In this document: positions 13,496-23,660 of the stretch, piece after piece
Position numbering within the stretch: position 1 is the first letter of the stretch
How the letters are laid out: each line of letters starts with the position of its first letter
Assembly: GCA_050084515.1 (NCBI GenBank)
Contig: CM114273.1
Coordinates: forward strand, 2,232,001-2,296,000
Direction: 5' to 3'
Length of the DNA stretch: 64,000 nucleotides
DNA from: Blasia pusilla
Lineage: Eukaryota; Marchantiophyta; Marchantiopsida; Blasiales
The notes under the pieces: model-generated
The model's input: only the letters and a program-made list of their open reading frames with translations
What the model was told of the DNA's origin: nothing
Database searches by the model: none
Position numbers and translations under genes: made by a program

Positions 13496-13522
13496 AACAA
13501 TTAAAAGATCATTGTGAAGACT

Positions 13523-13671
13523 ATTAAAAGGTTGGATTTTGACTATATTTTACTTTACTATTGAATCATTGTGTAGACTGAACAAGAAAAAAATTTGCTA
13601 ACATGCTTTTGAATACATAACATACCTTCATAGACCAAAAAGCAACTATAGTCAAAATCCAACCTTTTAAT
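13523..13671. repeat. 25-bp perfect inverted repeat around about 99 bp
   Basis: Left arm 13523-13547 and right arm 13647-13671 are exact reverse complements (core AAAAGGTTGGATTTTGAC). The repeat sits between the Helitron helicase and the gypsy terminal repeat. It could be a tiny inverted-repeat element or a fold-back scar. Confidence 0.8.
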
Positions 13672-13805
13672 ATACTACAATAATTGTAAAATACCATAGT
13701 AACAATAGAAATCCAACATGCCCCACATCAAGGTAAAATGATGCTTGATCAATAATTTTTTTGTTGTTGTATTCGTTGTCAAGATATAGGATATTGCATC
13801 AAATT

Positions 13806-14435
13806 TGTCGTGCGCATACACATCACTACACAACATAATCGAAGTCCACAAACATACACACAAACAGGCACGATCCCATCCTAACTCATGGCATCCAAAC
13901 AACGAGATAAGAAGTACCAAAATATCTCCAATAAAACAAGATCCAATCTTTCTCAACACCATAGTTCTCAAATGTGTGCACTCTCACATGTCTCTCTCAA
14001 TGTCAAACCAAACCCAATCTCCTAATGAGAGGCTTGGGTTATACTCACAAGGCAAGGGACCATAACTCTGTCGCCTCGTGCCAAGAGGTTCAATAAAGAG
14101 AGAATGAGCTCTCAAGTTCTCTCTCCTTGAGATATACTCCCTTCCCTCTCCCAAGCCCTCTCCTCGGTAACCTATGCTCACAAGCCATCTCCTTGGCTCT
14201 TGACCTGCTATAACTGATCAAGGTCCACTTCCAAATATGGAAAGTCAACTCTACTAAATATGTAAATTTACCAAAAATAGTAAGTTTATATATATGGCTC
14301 CAAATGAGTCAAAACGAAGGGGAAAACCTGCTCTCTCGGGTTTCCTGGGACCTCTGCACGTCATCCTCGACCTTCTGAGCATATCCTCCTCTATTTGCAA
14401 AGGCGCTCTACCAGATCTCTTCGATGAGCATGACA
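13806..14435 (-). repeat. Gypsy-family terminal repeat A2+B2 of element I
   Basis: In element orientation it starts TGTCATGC and ends GCACGACA, the TG...CA ends of an LTR. It is homologous along its length to 39395-40033 and 29487-30129. The last part (13806 to about 13957) is segment B, the rest segment A. Confidence 0.85.
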
Positions 14436-14436
14436 G

Positions 14437-14572
14437 TTTTCGTGCACATACACATCGCTATACAACATATATCGCTATTGATAAACATACACACAAACAC
14501 GCACGATCCCATCCTAACTCATGGCATCCAAACAACGAGATAAGAAGTGCCAAAATATCTCCAATCGCCCCC
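14437..14572 (-). repeat. Segment B1 of element I, next to the purine tract
   Basis: This is a second copy of segment B (GGAGATATTTTGG to GTGTATGTGCACGA). It lies directly between the purine-rich tract (CTAGGGGGCGA on the minus strand) and segment A2. The same placement occurs in element II at 39259-39394. Confidence 0.8.
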
Positions 14573-14760
14573 TAGTTGGTGGTTAGGTCCCTCTAACTCT
14601 AGATAGCCATCTATCCCTACCTACCATGACATATATCTCTCGGACGCTAAGAGCAAAAAGGTCGGGTGCTCAAGTGGCCCCATCATCAGTCGCCTTCTTG
14701 TCATCCATGTCATAGACACAAGTTGGAATCTATAACTATCTACTCTATGTATATCTGGAA

Positions 14761-14893
14761 CACATCCATCGTCCCTCAAGAACCCTAGTGAGAGGCTACC
14801 TCAGACATGCCATATGTCATCCTCCCCAACATCTATCATAGACTAGCATAGTGGCTGCACCACGGGCAGAACCACACAACATACATCGCAAGC
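14761..14893 (-). pseudogene. PHD-like finger at the integrase C-terminus (element I)
   Basis: Minus-strand translation gives CMLCGSARGAA, then MLVYD, an in-frame stop just before the conserved His, HMAC, then EGRWMC. This follows the PHD pattern C-x2-C ... C-x2-C-x4-H-x2-C ... C-x2-C, with Tyr in place of the third Cys. In families that keep the fold, PHD fingers bind histone H3 tails. Homologous segments lie at 38938-39084 and 23206-23352. Confidence 0.65.
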
Positions 14894-15199
14894 CTATAAG
14901 AACTACAACTAAGCTCGGATCAATTGTATTGTCAATTTTGGAAGATGACATGGCGTACAGTTACGCACTTGGTCCTTCCAACCATACCATCGCGTCCCTC
15001 CAATAAAAGAACACAAGATGTCAAAATCTCACACACTCTCAAGATGGTGCGCCATACAGTCACATCCAATGTCGTAGGTACCGTGTGCTGCAAGTAGACA
15101 AAGTCTCCCTGATGAAACCTCCAAATTATAGGTCGATAACCTCCTTCCCAAATAGTCGCATACCTCAACGTATCCCGATGCTATGCAATCGCCAAGTTC

Positions 15200-16059
15200 T
15201 CAAATGCCACGGGCATCACTCTCCAAAACAACTCAGCCCACTAAGAACATGCTCGCATCCATACATCACGATCATCAATGTTCAACACCTCACCAACATC
15301 TCGAGGAATGGCCGCAAATAAAGCTGGCTCTCGGCCATAAAAAAAAAAATATGGTGAGAAAGACACTAAGGATGTCGGCCTGCTAAATCTATATCCCATC
15401 GCCAACCATGGCAACTAAAGGTCCCAATCTCCTAGGTGACCTCTCTACAAGCCATACTTGCGAAATCCTCTCTTCACCGTCTGCATAATCCTCTCCGCTA
15501 GTCCATCTGTCTCAAGATGATCTCACAAAGTGGTGCGGTGGTTGATCAGCGCCTGATCACACAAGGCCTAAAACTCCCCGCGAAACTCTGTACCCTGGTC
15601 TATCAACACCTCAGCTGGTGTGCCATAATGACTCAGCACTCGATCTAGGAAGGCATGCGCTACTCCCTCACTCGCTTTGTCATGCAATGCAACCAACTCT
15701 ATCCACTTCGAGAAGTGCTCGACCATCACCAACCCATAACGACTATGGCACTCCGTCAAAGGCAAAGGTCTTGCAAAATCCAAACTCCATCTGTAACCTA
15801 AACCGATGATCGGAAGTCGATGCAACTATGGAGTCTGAGCATTGAACGATTCTCGGACTCGGTCACACACCATGCATCTGGCAACAAATTGTTGAATGCT
15901 AGTTTGCATCCCTCGCCACCAATATTGTATTTGGAGCAAGCTATACGTCCGCTTCACTCCAAAATGACCCAACTCCTCATTGGCATGACGCACCAAACGT
16001 GCTCTCTGCAAATGATGAGGCACTACATGCACTCTACCATCCTCCCAAACTCGCAACAC
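15200..16059 (-). pseudogene. Gypsy integrase (element I)
   Basis: The N-terminal zinc-binding part reads H-x-NEELGHFGVKRTY followed by YWWRGMQ and CMVCDR (15826-16059), the HHCC pattern. The catalytic core follows: SLDFARPLPL carries the first Asp, and LIDQGTEFRGEF the second Asp (15568-15825). The third acidic residue should lie near 15500, where a frameshift interrupts the core. Integrases join the cDNA copy to the host chromosome. Confidence 0.85.
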
Positions 16060-16362
16060 ATGTGTCCCCTCCCACCGGAACTGTCTGGCTCGCTAAAGGA
16101 TCCGAACCCTCTCTCTAGCACCCACTCTGCTCGTGACGTTGCCAATACGTAGGTACTCCAAGACTACTCCATTGTCATGAATATCTCGGCCACACTTCGT
16201 CTCCTCGTCGGCCTCGGGATGTAAGGACTCTCCATCAAACCTCGCCATTGAAGTCTCAGCAATCTGGCTCCCCATAGCCAACAAGCCCAAATAGGCTGAC
16301 GCGTGCCATCCTGGCACTAACTCCTCATCACTCTCACCATGCCAACGAGCTCCACTCGCATC

Positions 16363-16737
16363 TCATTGACTCGGGCATGAGTTACGGCTCAAACCATCTG
16401 CATCTTGGTTGAGCGTCCCTGGTCTATGCACCACTTGGAAGTCATACTCATGCAACAAAAGAGCGCACCTCGCAAGTTTCCCTGTAAGCTTGTCAGACTC
16501 CATCAACCACTTAAGTGGCTGATGATCAGTAATGATAGTAAAGGAGTTGCCAAATAAATAACATCTAAAATGTGCGACAGTCCACACCGCATCTAAGCAC
16601 TCACCCTCATACGAGCTATACTTCGCCTCTACAACGTTGTTTGAGCGACTAGCGTAAGCTACCACAAACTCTCTACCATCATCGTCATGTTGGGTGAGCA
16701 CGGCTCCAAGCCCCAACATGCTCCAATCGGTGTACAA
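16363..16737 (-). pseudogene. Gypsy RNase H (element I)
   Basis: Blocks are YTDWSMLGLGAVL, VAYASRSN, YEGECLDAVW, FTIITDHQPLKWLM and LNQDADGLSR, typical of the Ty3/gypsy RNase H that removes the RNA strand during cDNA synthesis. This stretch is open for about 124 codons, one of the better preserved parts of the copy. Confidence 0.9.
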
Positions 16738-17711
16738 CTAGAAAGGACGTCCCCTCTTCGGTCTCCTCAATATGGGCGCGGACATCAATTTATCCTTGAG
16801 CAGTTGAATGCTCTTCATGCTCATCCCCCAGTGCCACTCTTGATCCACCTTTGTCAACAAGGTTAGCAGCTTCGCAATCGAACTAAAACCCTTGACGTGT
16901 CGTCGATGGAATTTTGCCAATCCCATGAATGCACGAACTCGACTCATATATGTAAGGCGTGGAATGGGTGAAATAGCCTCTACCTTCGTGTGCTGCACAC
17001 CAAGGCCCCCTGGGTATATCTTATGATCCAAGTACTCAATTTGGTCGTAGAAGAACTTGCACTTGCCCGGATGTAGCTTTAGCCCATGTAACTGCAATTG
17101 TCAAAACACCTCCTCTAGATGTCGCTCATGCTCCTCAACCGTGATGCTAAAGACTACGATGTTATCAATATAACACCTAGCAAAATCCAGACCTGCCAAG
17201 ATCCTATCCATGATCCTCTGTAACGCATCCGGGCATTCTTTAACCCAAATGGTAAGAACCGCCACTAGTACAAGCAATCCTTCTCGTGAGGATCGATGCC
17301 CTAAAATGCTGTCTTTTGCCTGTCCTTCAATGTGATATGCAGTTGATGGTATCTGGCTCGCAAATCCAATCAATTGAAGATCTTTGCATGCCCAATCGCA
17401 TCAAAGATCTCCTCAAGAGTGGGCATGGCATACCTATCAGACTTTGTCTGCCAATTGATAGGTCGGTAATCACCACACATCCGCTTGTTCGTCTTGTTGC
17501 CATGCACATCATTCTTGGTGGGCATGACAGTGGAAAATGCATACTCTCTATGCGACATCTCCAGTAGTCCTGCTCCAACCAAGTCATGGCTTCTACTCTG
17601 AATCAGAGCCCTCTCCATATCTCTGTACCTAAAGGATTGTTGGAAGATCGGCGTGTCACTCGACAACTCAATGCGGAACCATAGACCCTTTAGCGTACCC
17701 AAATCATGCAT
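16738..17711 (-). pseudogene. Gypsy reverse transcriptase (element I)
   Basis: Motifs are MCGDYRPIN, TLEEIFDAIG, a catalytic box reading YIDN where YIDD is expected, LHPGKCKFF, and FMGLAKFHRRHVKGFS of the connection to RNase H. The Asp-to-Asn change in the YxDD box and several frame breaks would abolish activity. Element II has the intact YIDD box at the same place. Confidence 0.9.
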
Positions 17712-18024
17712 ACTAAATGCAAAACAACTCCTATAACTCCTAAGGAACTGGTGTATCTGGCGCCGCTCTCCTCATGGCAACTTTTGGCCCATATCTAGCT
17801 CCCAGATCTCCATCGTGACTACGGTAGGACTCTGTGGCGCGGGTGTCGGTGGTTGCTTTGATGCAACCCCGTCTCGGACAATAGAACTCTCATCTCCACG
17901 CACAGTACCCGGAATCACGCTCGATGTTGTGACTATCATCTCCTGGCATACCTGCAAAACATCCCAAGAATTCCAAGGGTGTCTTTCCCGATCACCCATG
18001 GTGTATCGATCTCCTCGGGTCTCG

Positions 18025-18048
18025 CCCTAAACCCTAAATCCTAAACCC
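18025..18048. repeat. Telomere-like tract in element I
   Basis: Three CCCTAAA-type units (one with a T for C change) sit between the methyltransferase end and the linker to reverse transcriptase. The matching stretch of element II (about 35985) lacks them, so they were gained in this copy. Confidence 0.75.
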
Positions 18049-19075
18049 AGCCACTGCCTCAACCGTTTCGATAGGCATAGGGCTTACCAACGTAATAGTT
18101 GTGATCTGTCGCATCCTCAAACAACGCTGCTCAACTAGTCCTAAGCTAAAAATCCATGTCAAGCAGTTCAGGTCCATCGCCTAATCCAAGACATGACGTT
18201 GTGATGCCTCTAATAGTGACGGTACTGCCATAACTCCTATGGGGAATCCCATCGCTTGCTCTCGCTCATCGGCATTGGGCTCCACCAACCTCTATACATG
18301 GTCATCCCAAACCAAGCTAGGTCTGGCCCCCTTGAATGCATAGGAAGCGGGAAAACTCACCAATGTGGGAAAGGCTGCTCGCCGTATGCCAATCGTGTTG
18401 ACCACAATCAATGGCGGTCGATCATTGTGCCTCGCCACTTATGATCGATGACCTAGATCCATAATGGAATCCACCAACAAATCGGAGGGGCACTCCACTC
18501 TAGCATACGCCCTTTGCAAAACCTAATGTGGGACCAAGTTGGTCCACCAAAGATGCGGGCGAACTTACACTTGTCGCATCCAAAAACACTACCGGGCCGA
18601 TCCATGCACGCACCTGATGTGCACTCGTCACCGCGCGGGACCTCGAATCGCCCAAAATCAATACATTCTCCAAAATGTATGTTGGAGAACGAGATTGATG
18701 CTCCTGCAAGTATCGCAAAATCCACATCATCTCCCAAAACAACCTGGACCGAGTGTCAGCTAACCTGCTATGTTGTCCAACACTCAATTGGCCTTGACAC
18801 TACCAACCAGCGATGACCAAATCTATGGCCCCTACCCGCGCCAAGTCTTGTGCCCCCAGCAATGAAATATTCCACGATAGGAAGCTCTGGTATCCCTAGA
18901 CACCGGATGTAGACAAAAAGTCGGGAAAAGTGAGGCATAACTGCGCTACATGGCGCGCCTCGCAACATCATCAATCCCCACATACAGGTACTGATGCACG
19001 CGTACTCCTACCTACAAAACAGGAGCTAACCCAATGTTAATCCCTCCAAAGAGATCCAACACCCGAACACCTCCT
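18030..19075 (-). pseudogene. DNA cytosine-5 methyltransferase domain inside gypsy element I
   Basis: Minus-strand translation shows the ordered motifs of C5 methyltransferases. Motif I is VLDLFGGINIG (about 19030-19062), followed by VGID. Motif IV is IDLVIAGW, a TAG codon (18800-18802), then CQG; the stop sits where the Pro before the catalytic Cys (codon 18797-18799) is expected. RSRLFWEMMWIL is next, then motif VI ILENV (ENV codons 18662-18670). The C-terminal blocks are FPTLVSFPASYAFKG, EPNADEREQAMGFP and AMDLNCLTW (18153-18182). The arrangement of RLFWE, ENV and D-A resembles Dnmt3-type enzymes. The domain lies between protease and reverse transcriptase and has at least two stops and frame changes. 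The enzyme would place methyl groups on cytosine; whether it modifies element or host DNA is unknown. Confidence 0.85.
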
Positions 19076-19455
19076 CTAAGATGTGCCATACAATGGATGT
19101 GATATCCAAGGATGTCATCATAGCACTCTTGTCTACCTCGGGTTCCTCTAACCCGTCCCGCTCTACTGCATACGTCTCGCTCCACGTGGTTTGTACATGC
19201 TCAGTGGCTAAGCGTCGAAGCTCCTCAATCGAGCCCCAAAGCGGCACCTCTCCTCCACGGATTGATGCGGTGGCCATGACACTCCTCTCCATAGCAATGT
19301 TAGGAACGGGAGTATCCTCTGCATGGACATGTCCGTCAATCAAATCACTAGACCAAGTGATGGCGTTGCTAAATGCTGTCGAGGTCGCCATCTCTCTAGG
19401 CCAACGTGCAATCACTGCATCTGTGAATCGAACGGGTTATGAGCTAAGGCGCCCA

Positions 19456-20590
19456 TCACCTGACTGCCATCCTGGTCTGTAGGACACAGACTCCTCCCTG
19501 TAACTCAGAGAATCCCATTGGGTACAACATTGCTCCACCAACCAGGACGTCGTAGGACTCTACATCGGTCACTATCGCCTTGGCTCGCATCACATACTCA
19601 TCTGTAGGATGTCCAGGGCGAACCCTCACCATAACCTCGTGTCGGTTGATATATTGTGTGGTACTCGCTCCACCCAAGGATGTCTGTATCCGAAATGGAA
19701 AATGCTCCACATCGGCTCTCGTGAAGCCTAATCCTCAGAATGCCGCTTTCCCCAACATGAGGGGTTGCGCTCATGAATCCAACAAGACGCGCTACGGACT
19801 AAAAGCTCTACCTCCAAAACTCACCAACTTGAAGACCTCTCCCCGGTTATCCAGAAAAACAACACCATGCATGGCACGCTCTATCGCGGGTCTAGCGGGC
19901 ATCTCCACCATCCTAGCAACCGCAGCCTGCCATCAATTTGACGTGGAGGGTCTGAGCATAAGCTCCAAGGGCAGGTCCATCACCTCCTCAGCAATCACCT
20001 CTCAACGTGACGCATGAACTCCAACTCCACGGTCATAGAGCGTAGCGGCCAGTCAGAAAACCTTGGCGAGTGTACCTTCCAATGTCATAACATTGAAAAC
20101 AGAAAATAAAAGAGCGCGGGACCCAAAGGTGTCCCCCTCCCCCCCAAACAACGTGCTTGGGGCGAACCCTTACCATAACCTCATGTCAGGTGATATACTG
20201 TGTGGTACTCACTCCATCCAAGGATGTCTGTATCCGGAATGGACAATGCTTCACATCGGCTCTCATCAAGCCCAATCCTCAGAATGTCGCTTTCCCCAAC
20301 ATGAGGGGTTGCGCTCCTGAATCCAACAAGACGCGCTGTGGACTAAAAGCTCTACCTCCATGACTCACCAACTTGAAGACCTCTCCCCGATTATCCAGCA
20401 AAATAACACCAAGAGAAGCCATGGCACGCTCTATCGCGGATCTAGCGGGCATCTTCGCCATCCTAGTAGCCGCAGCCTGCCATGAATTTGACGTGGACGG
20501 CCCAAGCATAAGCTCCAAGGGCAGGTCCATCACCTCCTGTGCAATCACCTCTAAACGTGATGCAAGAACTCCAACTCCACGATCATAGAG
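19456..20590 (-). pseudogene. Gypsy aspartic protease region, tandemly duplicated
   Basis: VLLDSGAQPLMLGKA (about 20290-20340) has the active-site D-S-G of retroviral-type proteases. A second copy 544 bp to the left (about 19750) reads LLDS, stop, AQPLML. Downstream of the duplicate are HEVMVRVRPGHPTDEYVMRA and YDVLVGGAML, the rest of the protease fold. Proteases of this class cut the gag-pol polyprotein. Confidence 0.8.
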
Positions 20591-20700
20591 CGTAGCCGCC
20601 AGTCAGAAAACCTCGGCGGGCGTACCTCCCAACGTCATAACATCAGAACAAGAAAATAAAGGAGCGCAGGACACAACGGTGGCCGCCCCCAACTACGTGC
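19612..20700. repeat. Direct tandem duplication, period about 544 bp
   Basis: About 19612-20150 and 20156-20700 are near copies; for example CTCAGAATG(C/T)CGCTTTCC occurs at 19734 and 20278. The duplication covers the protease active site and upstream linker and exists only in element I. Confidence 0.85.
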
Positions 20701-20799
20701 TCGACACATGCTCCTCTTGAGCATCAATAATAGGAGTCGTTGCACTCGCTTCACCCATTGCCCTCCATGCCTACATACCAACAATATCACCAACTCTCC

Positions 20800-22055
20800 G
20801 TGAACTTTGATCAGGACCCATCGATCGGGTCCTCATCGCCTCCGACAAGGTGAAGGAAAGAGGAAGCTTGGTCTGTTTCTAGGCTTCTCCTTGTTGTGGA
20901 TCCAACTCTACAGCTGCTCCACGCATAACAACTCAAGCTGGCTCCATCTGGGCAACCCTCCACATCCGACCAGGATCCTCCATATCTCTGGCGGCTCCAT
21001 AAGACGTCGATGCCATGGATCCGGCATTGGGTAACCTCAATGCCATAGTGGCAATCTGCTCATGTAGTTGTTGTATCTGAGCAACCATCCCAACCTCATA
21101 CCCAGCGTCTCCCTCGACGCGTCTAGGTCGTGGGACTCTATCTCCTCCATGGGCAACTCCACCATCCCCTCGGGCGAATCCAACTCCTCATCCCCCAACA
21201 GGACCACCTAAAGCAGGACCTCTAGGCCCACCCAGATCGGCTTCTCGATCTGGTGCCCTCTCTGGCCCTCGTTCCGGACGTAACTCAGGGTGCAAGCTAA
21301 AACACCTTGCGCATGTGTGATCGTACCTCTGACAATAGTCACACTGATAACCTCCTGGTGTAGCACCATCTCCTCCTCCATGCTAAGGCAAACGACCATG
21401 ACCTTGACGAGTGCAATCACGCTGATGATGGGCTCCACCACATGACCAACAAGTAATCGTAGGCGGCAGCTACTGAGACGCATATGAAGGCGCAAGTCTC
21501 TGTGGCACGGCCTCCCGGTATCCTCCCTGAAGTCGTGGTGCCACAGACCTATCTCAGAATCCACATTGATGCATTGGTGGTGTAGGCACTCATGACTACT
21601 CTCGCCCAAAATCCATAGTGGCTACGCTCTCCTCCGCCATGTTGGGCTCAATATTCTCGGCGCTCCTAAAAACAACTCTCAATATAGGGGAGGTGTTCAT
21701 AAGAAGCATCCCCTACCTCACCCGTGTCCGCAGGGTCCAGTCCAACATCGCGTACCATGACTTGATAGCCTGAGCCTTTGTCACTCTCTGAGTGACGTTA
21801 ATCAACCGACGCAAGTGGGTGTAGGCCTCACGCAAACTCTCATCCGGGTGCCTGTGGAAGTCGTGGATGCTCAATAACTTCTCCGTCGATACCCCTTGCT
21901 AGCTCGCCCTCCACTCAGCGAAGAACTCAACCATGGGGTTGAATCTGGGACGAACCCGGCTAGATGATACGAGTGACCCCTCCTAAAGCATCACTGGTGG
22001 AGGAACCCTCTCCTAACTCCTCATCGGGAAACGGCTCAGTCCATGACACATGGTG
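20800..22055 (-). pseudogene. Gypsy gag with zinc knuckles (element I)
   Basis: Reading across frames gives a CWSCGGAH...RDC knuckle (about 21400-21450), then a second Cys-rich unit (CDYCQRYDHTCARC) with FSLHPELRPERGP (about 21280-21340), as in element II's better preserved gag. The capsid part lies at 21.6-22.05 kb and ends at the palindrome. Gag packages the element RNA. Confidence 0.75.
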
Positions 22056-22099
22056 ACCCCACACCATGTGTCATGGACTCAACCGTTGCCCAATGAGGA
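22018..22099. repeat. Palindromic head-to-head junction of elements I and IV
   Basis: Arms of about 38 bp (22018-22055 and 22062-22099) are inverted copies with a few mismatches around a 6-nt centre. The left arm is gag of element I. The right arm is an inverted piece of the same gag, which then switches to integrase of element IV. Confidence 0.8.
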
Positions 22100-23660
22100 G
22101 AAGCACGTTTGGTACGTTATATCCACGAGGAGTTGGGTCATTTTGGAGTACAACAAATGTACAATTTGCTCCACATTCAATATTGGTGGCCATGCATGCA
22201 AACTGACGTTCAGCAGTTTGTTGCTAGACGCATGGTGTGTGATCGAGTTTGAGTATTGTTCAATGCTCCGACTCCATAGTTGCATCCACTTCCGATCATG
22301 GGTTTAGGTTATAGATGGAGTTTGGATTTTGCATGACCTTTGCCTTTGACAGAGCACCATAGTTGTTATGGGTTGGTGATTGTCGAGCACTTCTCGAAGT
22401 GGATAGAGTTGGTTGCATTGCCTGACAAAGCAACTGAGGGAGTGGCGTATACCTTTCTAGATTGAGTGTTGAGTTATTACGGTGTACGAGTTGAGGTGTT
22501 GACAGACCAGGGTACAAAGTTTTGCAGGGAGTTTCAGGCCTTGTGTGATCAGGCGCTGATCGACCACTGCACCACTTCGCGAGATCACACTGAGGCACAT
22601 GGACTAGCGGAGAGGGTTGTGCAGACGGTGAAGAGAGGGTTCCGCAAGTATGGCTTGTAAAGAAGTCACCTAGGAGATTGGAACCTTTAGTTGCCATGGT
22701 TGGCGATGGGATATAGATTCAGCAGGCCGGCATCCTTAGCGTCTTTCTCACCATACTTGCTTTTGTATGGCCGAGAGCCAGATTACCTGCGGCCATTTGT
22801 CGTGAGGTGTTCAACCTTGATGATCGTGATGTATGGATGCAAGCATGTTCTCAGAGGGCTGAGTTGTTTTGGAGAGTGATGCCCATGGAATTTGAGAACT
22901 TAGGGATTGCGCAACATTGAAATACATTGAGGTATGCGACTATTTGGGGAGGTGGTTATCGACATACTATCCGGAGGTTTCATCAGGGAGACTATGTCTA
23001 CTTGTAGCAAAGGGCACCCACGACCTTGGATGTGACTGCAGGGCAAACCATCTTGAGAGTGCGTGAGATTTTTCCATCTAGTGTTCTCTTATTGGAAGGA
23101 CATGATGGTATGGTTTGGAAGGACCATGTGCGTAATTGTGCGCCATATCATCTTCCGAATATTGACGATACAGTTGATCTGAGCTTAGCAGTAGTTCCGT
23201 TAGGCTTGAGATATATGTTGTGTGGTTCCGCCCGTAGTGCAGCCAGTATGCTAGTCTATGATGGGTGTTCAAGAGGATGGCATATGGCATGTCTGATGCC
23301 ACCTCTCACTAGGGTTCTTGAGGGACGATCGATGTGTCCTAGATGTATGTAGCGTATATAGTTCTACATTCTGACTTGTGTCTGTGACATGGATGACAAG
23401 AAGGCGACTAACGATGGGGCTACATGAGCACCCGACCTTCTTGCTCTTAGCGTCTGAGAGATGTATGGTATGGTAGGTAGAGATAGATGGCTATCTAGAG
23501 TTATAAGGACCTAACCACAAGCAAGGGGGGCGATTGGAGATATTGTGGTACTTCTTGTCTCGTTGTTTGGATGCCATGAGTTAGCATGGGATTGTGTGTA
23601 TTTGTGTGTGTGTTCAGAGATAGCAATGTATGTTGTGTAGCGATGTGTATGCACACGACA
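22062..23660 (+). mobile_element. Gypsy element IV, 3' fragment (IN-PHD-B)
   Basis: After the inverted gag piece come integrase zinc-binding sequence (22100-22250), the catalytic core (22300-22660; includes VLTDQGTKFCREF and a KRGFRKYGL end), the integrase C-terminal region, the PHD-like finger and segment B (23538-23660). It ends after B (CACGACA) with no A2 repeat. Frame breaks are frequent. Confidence 0.85.
23206..23352 (+). pseudogene. PHD-like finger (element IV)
   Basis: The open segment 23026-23352 ends with MLCGSARSAASMLVYDGC, SRGWHMACL and CPRC. The first Cys is Tyr in this copy, and the third ligand position is Tyr as in the other two. Upstream WKDHVRNCAP is shared with element II and marks the end of the integrase C-terminal part. 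Confidence 0.7.

Larger units (their letters stand above)
10354..13500 (-). mobile_element. Decayed Helitron, helicase half
   Basis: This is a rolling-circle transposon remnant. It contains a broken Pif1-like helicase and, at its left edge, a sequence fitting a Helitron 3' terminus: a short GC hairpin (10368-10383) followed on the minus strand by CTAGT at 10354-10358 with a host T beyond it. Helitrons end in CTRRT and insert between A and T, so this fits. The 5' end and the Rep nuclease domain were not found on this copy. Confidence 0.75.
13806..22061 (-). mobile_element. Gypsy element I: gag-PR-C5 methyltransferase-RT-RH-IN-PHD
   Basis: This is the longest copy of the family. Domains run right to left: gag with zinc knuckles (22.05-20.8 kb), aspartic protease (20.6-19.45 kb, partly duplicated), DNA cytosine-5 methyltransferase (19.07-18.03 kb), reverse transcriptase (17.71-16.74 kb), RNase H (16.74-16.36 kb), integrase (16.06-15.2 kb) and PHD-like finger (14.89-14.76 kb). 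A purine-rich tract follows near 14573-14585, then terminal repeats B1, A2 and B2. The 5' repeat and leader are lost at a palindromic junction (22018-22099). Stops and frameshifts occur in nearly every domain, so it is inactive. Confidence 0.9.
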
